From the NCBI GenBank assembly GCA_948888345.1, contig CAQTPN010000016.1, forward strand, positions 1 through 11,318: a DNA stretch of 11,318 bases. Direction: 5' to 3'. Position numbers and translations under genes: made by a program. Every line of letters starts with the position of its first letter. Positions within the stretch are counted from its first letter, which is position 1. This DNA comes from an uncultured bacterium (GTDB taxonomy: Bacteria > Cyanobacteriota > Vampirovibrionia > Gastranaerophilales > Gastranaerophilaceae). Shown in pieces: positions 1 to 7,000 of this stretch. The notes below the pieces were generated by a model that searched no databases, was not told the origin of the DNA, and worked only from the letters and a program-made list of their open reading frames with translations.

Positions 1-18
1 AATAAAGGAATAAAATAA

Positions 19-462
19 ATGATAACATTAGAAGATTTAAAACCTGCCGAAGGAGCTGTTAAAAACTCTAAAAGAGTAGGCAGAGGCAGATCATCAGGAC
101 ACGGTAAAACATCTTGCCGCGGTAACAACGGTGAAGGACAAAGATCAGGCAGAACAGCAAAACGAGGTTTTGAAGGCGGTCAGATGCCGGCTTTCAGACG
201 TTTGCCTAAATTAAAAGGGTTTAATAATATCCACGCTTTAAATGCTGCTATTATTAATGTGAGCACTCTTGAAAAGTTAGAGAATACCGATATTGACTTA
301 GCTTATTTAAAAGAAAATAAACTGGCTCATCCGTCATCTGAAATTTTAAGAGTTTTAGGAAACGGCGAAATTTCTAAAGCTGTTTCTATAAAAGCATCTT
401 ATGTAACCGAATCCGCTAAAGAAAAAATTGAAAAAGCAGGCGGCAAAGTAGAATTAGTTTAA
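19..462 (+). CDS. rplO: 50S ribosomal protein L15
   Basis: L15 is an assembly and structural protein of the large ribosomal subunit. The 147-residue length is normal for the family. The N-terminal third is the usual Gly/Arg/Lys-rich extension that threads into 23S rRNA (VGRGRSSGHGKTS, residues about 20-32), followed by the highly conserved GFEGGQMPAFRRLPKLKGF block at about 50-68. The C-terminal globular part ends in the L15 signature region (RVLGNGEISKAVSIKAS, then A-x-E-K-I-E-x-A-G-G). The segment after TS reads CRGNNGEGQRSG, less basic than the common GRGHKGQKSRSG. The ATG at 19 is preceded by AAAGGA at 4-9 with a 9-nt spacer, which supports this start. Position before secY is the standard spc-operon order; upstream ribosomal-protein genes would lie outside the window. 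Identification is certain. Confidence 0.97.
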   Translation: MITLEDLKPAEGAVKNSKRVGRGRSSGHGKTSCRGNNGEGQRSGRTAKRGFEGGQMPAFRRLPKLKGFNNIHALNAAIINVSTLEKLENTDIDLAYLKENKLAHPSSEILRVLGNGEISKAVSIKASYVTESAKEKIEKAGGKVELV

Positions 463-474
463 TTTTATAAGATT

Positions 475-521
475 AAGATACTTAAACCCGTGTATTTTAT
501 TGGGTTTAAGTATCTTTCTTT
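475..521 (+). terminator. Perfect 15-bp hairpin with T-rich tail between rplO and secY
   Basis: The left arm AAGATACTTAAACCC (475-489) and right arm GGGTTTAAGTATCTT (502-516) are exact reverse complements around a 12-nt loop, followed by TCTTT (517-521). The shape is that of an intrinsic terminator on the plus strand, but the T tract is short and interrupted by a C. Because secY starts only 30 nt further on and normally shares the transcript, partial termination (attenuation), an RNA-processing site or a 3'-end stabiliser are all possible. The arms are AT-rich except for three terminal G-C pairs next to the loop. Confidence 0.6.
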
Positions 522-550
522 AAAATAAAAGAAAGGTCAAGTACGGTTAT

Positions 551-1894
551 ATGCAACAGGCAAATAACGAACAAATGCTTCAAAGCCTAGTATCTAATAT
601 TCAGGCAAGCGGCTTAAAGCAAAAGTTAATTTTTACATTTATAATCATTGCATTATTCAGGTTTGGTGCACAGCTGCCGATATTCGGGATAAATAATGAG
701 GTTTTTCAGGCACTTGCTGCAGGAAATAATATGATAGGCTTCCTTGATTTATTTTCAGGCGGTGCTTTAGGAAAAGTTTCAATTTTTGCGCTGGGTATCG
801 GGCCGTATATCACGGCTTCAATTATTATGCAGCTCTTAGCGGTTATTATTCCATATCTTGAAAATCTTCAAAAAGAAGAAGGGGAAGCAGGCAGGCGTAA
901 AATTCAGCAGCTGACAAGACAGTTCACTGTTGTTCTGGCGTTTTTCCAGTCATTTGTGTTTGTAACAATTTTATCAAAGCTGCCGGGGTCCATAATGCAT
1001 ACGGTTAATCCGTTTATGTTCTTTATGGGGTCTATGATAGCTTTAACTGCGGGTGCTGTTATGGTTATGTGGCTTGCAGAATTGATAACGGAAAAAGGAA
1101 TCGGAAACGGCGGTTCTCTTTTGATTTTTGTGGGTATTATATCAGGGATTCCTTTGTATACACAAAGAACCGTAACCCTTGTTTCTCAAGACCCCAGATT
1201 GCAATTAGGGATTATGGCATTATTATTAATATTTGTTGCAACAATTATTTTTATTATAGTGCTTCATGATGCGGTTAGAAAGGTTCCTATAGTTTCAGCA
1301 AGGCGTCAGGTTGGAAATAAGGTGTACGGCGGAGCAAATACCAATATTCCGTTTAAATTAAACCCGGGCGGCGTTATGCCTATTATCTTTGCGGTTGCGA
1401 TTTTATTATTCCCTGCAACGATTTTAGGGTTTGTTCACCAGATGAATATTTCAAATCCTGCACTTAAAAACGTTTTGGAATCCATGAGTGCATTTTTAAG
1501 CCCTTCAAGTGTGAGCTATTATGTAATTTATTTTGTATTAATTGTGGCATTAACGTTTTTCTATGCTTCAATTATGCCGAATATGCAGCCGAAAGAAATT
1601 GCAAATAATCTGAAAAAATACGGCTCAGCTATCCCGGGGGTAAAACCCGGCAAACCGACGGCAGATAAACTTGATGAAATTTTATCAAGATTAATGCTGA
1701 TAGGGGCGATAGCTTTAGGTATCATAGCAATGGTGCCGACAATTGCATCCGGATTGACGGGTATTACCACCCTTCAAGGTTTAGGGGCAACATCTTTAAT
1801 CATTATGGTGGGTGTTGCGCTTGATTTTATTAATCAGATTAAAACACATATGCTTGCAAAAAATTATGAAAGCTTTTTAAAACAGGAGCAGTAA
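551..1894 (+). CDS. secY: Preprotein translocase channel subunit SecY
   Basis: SecY forms the protein-conducting channel of the Sec translocon in the cytoplasmic membrane with SecE and SecG, and works with SecA or with translating ribosomes. The 447-residue protein has ten predicted hydrophobic segments, roughly at residues 25-45, 76-97, 125-145, 150-175, 185-200, 218-240, 272-295, 320-345, 378-400 and 405-427. FLDLFSGGALGKVSIFALGIGP leads from the plug region into TM2, and LENLQKEEGEAGRRK forms the first cytosolic loop. The later loop holding PKEIANNLKKYGSAIPGVKPGKPT is the C5 SecA/ribosome-contact loop. The sequence is notably cyanobacterial in style. GAAAGG (531-536) is the only Shine-Dalgarno candidate and lies 14 nt from the ATG, which is long; no other start is available, since the frame has a stop at 521-523 and no ATG, GTG or TTG before 551. 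It is flanked by hairpins on both sides. Confidence 0.98.
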   Translation: MQQANNEQMLQSLVSNIQASGLKQKLIFTFIIIALFRFGAQLPIFGINNEVFQALAAGNNMIGFLDLFSGGALGKVSIFALGIGPYITASIIMQLLAVIIPYLENLQKEEGEAGRRKIQQLTRQFTVVLAFFQSFVFVTILSKLPGSIMHTVNPFMFFMGSMIALTAGAVMVMWLAELITEKGIGNGGSLLIFVGIISGIPLYTQRTVTLVSQDPRLQLGIMALLLIFVATIIFIIVLHDAVRKVPIVSARRQVGNKVYGGANTNIPFKLNPGGVMPIIFAVAILLFPATILGFVHQMNISNPALKNVLESMSAFLSPSSVSYYVIYFVLIVALTFFYASIMPNMQPKEIANNLKKYGSAIPGVKPGKPTADKLDEILSRLMLIGAIALGIIAMVPTIASGLTGITTLQGLGATSLIIMVGVALDFINQIKTHMLAKNYESFLKQEQ

Positions 1895-1905
1895 AATTTC
1901 TTTTC

Positions 1906-1947
1906 AGGGGATTTTGCTTGAGTTTTTTCTTTGCAAAATCCCCTTTT
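1906..1947 (+). terminator. 12-bp hairpin with T tail between secY and adk
   Basis: AGGGGATTTTGC (1906-1917) and GCAAAATCCCCT (1933-1944) pair perfectly around a 15-nt T-rich loop and run into TTTT (1944-1947). It begins 12 nt after the secY stop and ends about 30 nt before the adk start, leaving the adk ribosome binding site free. The form fits a weak or partial intrinsic terminator that would lower adk-map expression relative to secY. A processing or stability element is the alternative. Confidence 0.6.
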
Positions 1948-1976
1948 AAAAGTTTTAAAGGAAGAGAGGTAGTTTT

Positions 1977-2636
1977 ATGAAAAAAGTATTTATTTTTTTA
2001 GGCCCTCCGGGGTGCGGTAAGGGAACCCAGACAGACAGGCTCTCTCAGGAATTAAAAATTCCCCATGTGGATACAGGCTCGCTTTTAAGGGAAAATATTA
2101 AAAACGAAACAGAATTTGGCAAGATTGCAAAAAGTTTTATTGATAAAGGTCAATTGGTACCTATTGAGGTTGTACAATCCGTTATAAATGAAAGAATTTC
2201 AAGGCCTGATTGCAAGGAAGGATATATTCTAGACGGTTTTCCAAGAAGCATTGAACAGGCTGAAGCCCTAAAAGCTATGTGGGAAAATTCTCCTTTTAAA
2301 TTTGAAAAAACGGAGAAGGTTGCCGTATACTTTGATATTCCAACCGATGTTCTTGTTGAAAGACTTATAAACAGGCGTTCTTGTCCAAAATGCGGCAAAA
2401 TTTACAATCTTGTAAGTTCTGCGCCAAAAAATGAGGGCAAGTGTGATATCTGTGATGTTGAACTTATCCAAAGAAAGGATGATACTAAAGAAACTGCGGT
2501 TTTAAGGTTTGAAACGTATAATAAAGAGACAAAACCTTTGTTGGATTTTTATAAAAATGAAGGGCTGCTTGTTCAAATCAATGCAAACCAGAGCATAGAA
2601 AGCGTTTATACGGAATTAAAAAACGTTATATCATAA
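1977..2636 (+). CDS. adk: Adenylate kinase, zinc-LID long form
   Basis: Adenylate kinase catalyses ATP + AMP = 2 ADP in the cytoplasm. The 219-residue length fits the long bacterial form. The P-loop GPPGCGKGTQ is at residues 9-18, the AMP-binding region contains DTGSLLREN (32-40) with the conserved Arg38, and DGFPRS (86-91) supplies Arg90. The LID (about 132-168) carries CPKC (Cys136, Cys139) and CDIC (Cys156, Cys159), the four-cysteine zinc site of many Gram-positive-type enzymes, ending in RKDD (166-169). LRFETY (176-181) is the conserved C-terminal catalytic segment. Where most enzymes have STGD, this one reads DTGS, a swap next to the AMP site. The start is supported by GAGAGGT (1964-1970), 6 nt before ATG. 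The adk-map pair after secY is the classical order. Confidence 0.97.
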   Translation: MKKVFIFLGPPGCGKGTQTDRLSQELKIPHVDTGSLLRENIKNETEFGKIAKSFIDKGQLVPIEVVQSVINERISRPDCKEGYILDGFPRSIEQAEALKAMWENSPFKFEKTEKVAVYFDIPTDVLVERLINRRSCPKCGKIYNLVSSAPKNEGKCDICDVELIQRKDDTKETAVLRFETYNKETKPLLDFYKNEGLLVQINANQSIESVYTELKNVIS

Positions 2637-2648
2637 AGGCAAAATAAA

Positions 2649-3434
2649 ATGATACATAGAAAATCAAGGGAAGAATTAAAGTTGATGCGCCATGCGGGCG
2701 GTGTTGTGGCACTTGTGCATAAAGCTATGAAAGAGGCCGTAAAGCCGGGTATATCTACTTTTGAATTGGATAAAATCGCAGAAAAGGTGATAAAGGAAAA
2801 TAAATGTACGCCGACATTTTTCGGGTATAATGGTTTTCCGGCCTGCATCTGCACCTCAATAAACGATGAAGTTGTACATGGTATCCCATCTAAAGACAGG
2901 ATTTTAAAGGAAGGAGATATCGTATCAATTGATGTCGGGGCTACATACCGCGGAATGGTCGGAGATTCAGCGTGGACATATCCTGTAGGGAAAATCAGTA
3001 AAGAATATGAAGATTTACTTAAAATTACGGAATTAGCCCTATTTAACGGTATCGATAAAATGAGGCCCGATAATATACTTGATGATATCTCTGGGGCAGT
3101 TGAGGATACGGCTCTTGGTATTGCTTCTAATATCCCGCAAGAGCTTCAAGGTAAAAAATACGGAATTGTGCGTCAGTACGGAGGGCACGGGGTTGGGCGC
3201 AATATGCATGAGGACCCGTTTTTATTTAATTACAGAGTAAAAAATAATACAAAAATTAAGCAGGGATATGTTATTGCAATTGAGCCCATGATAAATTTGG
3301 GTGTGGATGAAGTTACGGTTTCAATGGCAGATAACTGGTGCGTTTCAACAGCAGATAACAAGGCTTCAGCGCATTTTGAACATACAGTTGCAGCATGTGA
3401 GGACGGGCCTTTGATTTTGACTGCACTTGAGTAA
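2649..3434 (+). CDS. map: Methionine aminopeptidase, type I
   Basis: This cytosolic metalloprotease removes the initiator methionine from nascent proteins after deformylation. The 261-residue protein has no N-terminal extension and is a compact type Ia enzyme. All five expected metal ligands can be placed by motif: Asp95 (SIDVG), Asp106 (GDSAWTY), His180 (GGHGVGR), Glu212 (IEPM) and Glu244 (SAHFEHTV). The catalytic His of VVHGIP is His77. The start has AAAGG at 2635-2639, overlapping the adk stop, with a 9-nt spacer; the adk-map gap is only 12 nt, so the two are co-transcribed. The gene ends in tandem in-frame stops (TAATAA, 3432-3437). It converges on the nuclease gene of the opposite strand, whose stop codon begins at 3440. 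Confidence 0.97.
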   Translation: MIHRKSREELKLMRHAGGVVALVHKAMKEAVKPGISTFELDKIAEKVIKENKCTPTFFGYNGFPACICTSINDEVVHGIPSKDRILKEGDIVSIDVGATYRGMVGDSAWTYPVGKISKEYEDLLKITELALFNGIDKMRPDNILDDISGAVEDTALGIASNIPQELQGKKYGIVRQYGGHGVGRNMHEDPFLFNYRVKNNTKIKQGYVIAIEPMINLGVDEVTVSMADNWCVSTADNKASAHFEHTVAACEDGPLILTALE

Positions 3435-3437
3435 TAA

Positions 3438-4034
3438 TCAATAAAGTTTTTGAATGATTTCAAAAATTCTTTTAAAATAATCAAATTCGGGAGTATAATT
3501 TATTTTTATACTCTCGTTTTTTGTGAGGGAAATATATTCTAATGAAACATTTTCCGTATTATAAAGTTTCGATGCCGCATAAAGATAAACTATGGTTTGA
3601 ATGTCATTTTCGGGGTCTTTTGGAAGGTTTTGGGTTTTCCAATCATAGATATTGATTTTATTATATTTTGAAATAGCATCAAATCTTCCTGTAAGGTAGA
3701 ATTGATGCGCATCTTCAGGTGTACATTTTATTAAAAACGGCTGTTCTATTGATTTTTCTTCAGTTGATTTTAGGGTTTTAATTGCATCAAGGTTTTTTAT
3801 TTTATTTATAAATTCTCTGTCATTTTCATTCATGGCATTTTCAATTTTTGATGTATCAAAATTTTTAAGATAAAAACACAAGAAAGAATGCAGGTTTTGT
3901 CCCGTCTTTGCTTTAGAATCATCCTGCAGCAAGTAAAGATTTTCTTCATATTTAAGCTTAAATTCTTCTGCACTTTTATCAAGTAATTTCAGGGAATTTG
4001 CACTGAATGTATCTGTTTTGGTTATTTTAAACAT
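3438..4034 (-). CDS. Small RecB-family PD-(D/E)XK nuclease
   Basis: This is a 198-residue protein whose length is essentially the nuclease domain alone. The motifs of the RecB/AddB/Cas4-type PD-(D/E)XK fold occur in order: GQNLHSFL (His49), IEQPFLI (Glu97), GRFDAI (Asp119, motif I metal ligand), IYDWKT (Asp131-x-Lys133, the D-x-K catalytic pair) and QTIVYLY (Gln146, Tyr150, the Q-x3-Y motif typical of RecB nucleases). Only two cysteines are present (53 and 104), so there is no four-Cys iron-sulfur cluster as in AddB or Cas4. By family knowledge it should be a metal-dependent DNA nuclease. Its start overlaps the stop of the helicase gene by one base (TAATG), with GAAAGAG at 4045-4051 as a Shine-Dalgarno. 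It is therefore very probably the nuclease subunit working with that helicase. The last 27 or so codons overlap the map transcription terminator on the other strand. Family assignment is firm; the partner role is inferred. Confidence 0.88.
   Translation of the reverse strand: MFKITKTDTFSANSLKLLDKSAEEFKLKYEENLYLLQDDSKAKTGQNLHSFLCFYLKNFDTSKIENAMNENDREFINKIKNLDAIKTLKSTEEKSIEQPFLIKCTPEDAHQFYLTGRFDAISKYNKINIYDWKTQNLPKDPENDIQTIVYLYAASKLYNTENVSLEYISLTKNESIKINYTPEFDYFKRIFEIIQKLY
3488..3522 (+). terminator. Intrinsic terminator of the rplO-secY-adk-map transcript
   Basis: CGGGAGTATAA (3488-3498) pairs with TTATACTCTCG (3506-3516) around a 7-nt loop, with one G-U pair (3490/3514), and is followed by TTTTTT (3517-3522). 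This is the clearest terminator in the window and begins 53 nt after the map stop. It lies within codons of the opposing nuclease gene (about residues 171-182). On the minus strand the G-U becomes an A-C mismatch and no T tract follows, so the signal should act in one direction only. Confidence 0.82.
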
Positions 4035-7000
4035 TAATTTTTTTCTCTTTCAAATGTAAAAAGTTCGTTTGGTTCTTTTTGCTGTTTTTTGTTAAAGATT
4101 TTATAATTTTTTGCTGATGTTAGATAAAGTTTCTTTTTTGCTCTTGTGATGCCGACATACGCCAGTCTAAAGTTTTCATCCAGTATATCGGTTTTTAATT
4201 GCTGCTCGGATTTTGGATAGGTTTTGATGCTTTCTATAAATTTTGTATTATCCTTCAATTTTATATTTTCTATATTTAAAGGCAGATTGTCTTTATAAAG
4301 TTCAGGGATAAAGACATAGTCAAATTCATCCCCCTTTGATTTATGAAGGGTTAAAATTTTTATTGAATTATTGTCAGGTTCATTTTCTTTGTCTGAAATT
4401 AATTTTATTCCCGTCCTGTTTATTTTATCAGAGAGGTTATTAAGTCTTTCAATTGTGTATTCAAAGCTTTTTTGCCTGTCAAATATTTTTGATACAATGG
4501 CTGAGACAAGCGGTATATTTGCTTTTTGGGAATTATTTTTTGAAAAGTAGAATTCTCCTGTTTTGTATGCAATTTCATAAGCCGGTAAATTCCAGAGGGA
4601 AAGGAAATATTTTAAATCCCAAAAAATTGCAAAATATTCATTGTTTCCAAGTATAAACGGGGTATTTAGTTTATTTATAAAATCAAATATTTCAAAATCA
4701 GTTTTATAATACCCAAGTTCCATAAGGGTTCTGGCGCAATTTTCTACATTTTTATTATTAAGGGGATTATTTATAAAATTTAAAACAGCGAGAACTGCGC
4801 GAAATACAGGATTTGCGTTTAATGTATCAGAATTTGTTGTAAATTTTAGGGCAGAAAATTCTGATATAAATTCTCCCCAGTTTGAAACACTTCGATTGCT
4901 TCTTAAAAGTATTGCTATACTTGAATTTTGGTCATCTTCTTTTATTTTTTTAATAGAATTTATAATAAATTCTTTTTCTTCATTTTCTTCTTCAAAGGTA
5001 AAATGCAGGGTACTGTTTTTATCAATTATGTTTTTTCCTTCAACGGGCTTTGTTTCAACGGGTAAAAATGCACTTCTTGAAACGGTGCCGCCATATTTAA
5101 TAAGACTGTTTGCAAAATCAATAATCCCTGTTGCATTTCTGTTTGAATAATTCATATTTATATTTAAATTTTCTTCAATAAATTTTTTAAAGCCTTCAAC
5201 ATCGGCATTTGAAAAGGTTGTTGTGATGGCCTGATTTACATCTCCGCAACGAATGAGATTATTGTGTTTTGCTGACAGTATTTTTATTAATTCCTGCTGA
5301 ATTTCGCTTGAATCCTGTGCTTCATCTTCAATTATAAACTGCATCAAATTTTGATAGTATTTCCTTATCTCTTCATTCATCTTAAGCAGAGAAAGGGAAT
5401 AAGATAATAAATCGTCATAATCTATTAAATTGTTTGAGATAAGAGTTGTTTTATAGGTTTGATAAATCCTTTTGAAGGCAGGAGAGAGCTTATCCGGGTT
5501 TTGATTTTTCTGGTTTTTATAGGCAGAAATTCCTCTTTCATAAAGTTCTGATTTTGATAAATCAAGCCCGAAGTTTGAAATTATCTCTTTTATTATGGCA
5601 CTTCTTTTAATTTCATCCAGAATTTCAAAATCAACATCAAGGTTTAATTTTGTATGATTATTGTTTTCTTTTAAAATCCTTAGTGCAAGGCCGTGTATAG
5701 TTGAAATATGCGGCAGCTCAACAAGATTTTTGCATACGGATTTTATTCTTTCTTTAAAATTTCTTGCAGCAGAATCCATAAATGTGAGCACAAAAATATT
5801 TTGTACCGGCACTTTGTTTTCTAAAAGTTTTAAGATGAGTGCGAGCATTATGGTGGTTTTTCCTGCTCCTGCAACCGCATTCACGGCCATTTTGCCCCCT
5901 TTGTATTCTAAAACGGGTGCCTGGTCAGGACGGGGAATGATTTTAAATTCTTTTTCTTCTTCCGGCTTGATGATGTTTTCGGGTTTTTTAAAGAAATGGT
6001 TTATTCCTTTAAAATTTTCTACACCAAGAAAATCATACACGCTTGATAGGATATAAATCTTGCCTTTATCGGAGACAGAGTTTAAAAGGTAAATTTTCCT
6101 TAAAATTCTTGCTGTTTTATCAAGGGCGCATCTTATATTATCATCAAGTTCAAAAGATTTTTTCTGCCAGCTTTTTTGAAATACCCATGCATTATAGAGC
6201 GGGCCTATATCCTGCTTTATCCAATTTGAAGATGTAGTATCAAGTAAAAATGTATATTTTGAATTTATGGAATTATCAATGAGTTTTTGTGCTGTTGATA
6301 CTATTACTGCATTTTCTTGTTCAACTTCACCTGTGAGCGGGTTTTCCGATATTATTGTATTTTCAAGCTGGACGATTAAATCCTGTTTTTTTACATTATT
6401 ATTAAAAATTGCTTCAAAGTCTCTAATTTGTTTTAAAAGCTGGTTGATTTTAAAGATAATGTTTTTATTTTCAAGGGTCAGGGGTATATATTTTTCAGAA
6501 AGGAAATAGAGCTGCTCTGAAAGTTTTAAATCTTTTATATTTTCTGTAAGAACTAAAAACTCTTCTATCTTTTTATATTCTGTATATTTTTCCAGGCATT
6601 TAAAAATGTTATCTCCTGAAAGTTCCGAATTTATTTCATAGTCATCCGCTATTTTTAAAGTCAAATTGAAATCAATATTTAATAATTTAGCCAGTATACC
6701 GCGCAGCAAGTAGGGCGAAATTCTTAAATTTTTATTATTTATGAGTTTTAAAATCTCTAAAAATGAATTTATAATAGGGTTTTGCGCCAGTTTTTCGCTG
6801 CCTGACAGGTATTTTACCGGAGCATTTATTTTTTCAAGCTGAATTTTAAGGTAGTCATTAATATTCGGGGTGATTATTGAAATATCTGACGGGGAGAGTT
6901 TATTTTCCGAATTCAAAAGGAGGGAGTTTATTTTTTCTATTGTATAATCTACCATCTCATCTGCGCGAATGAAACTTTCAATTGTGGAATTTTCAATTAT

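Noticed and set aside
500..526. Possible promoter for secY (TTGGGT, then TAAAAT at 521-526)
   Set aside because: The upstream box overlaps the hairpin arm, matches the consensus poorly and the spacing is 15 nt; in AT-rich DNA a TAAAAT is expected by chance.
1561..1770. 69-codon open frame antisense to secY
   Set aside because: It is fully inside secY and hydrophobic only because it mirrors membrane-segment codons; no independent support.
3360..3440. Search for a minus-strand terminator after the nuclease gene, inside the 3' end of map
   Set aside because: No stem followed by a T tract could be found on the minus strand; the transcript end cannot be placed.
3438..4034. Nuclease as a truncated remnant of AddB or as Cas4
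   Set aside because: It is complete from its own ATG to stop with all catalytic motifs, lacks the four Fe-S cysteines of those families, and no CRISPR or cas gene is nearby.
5661..6056. 131-codon open frame on the plus strand opposite the large helicase
   Set aside because: It is antisense to the conserved Walker A region of the helicase, has no ribosome binding site or recognisable family, and fits a chance frame in AT-rich DNA.
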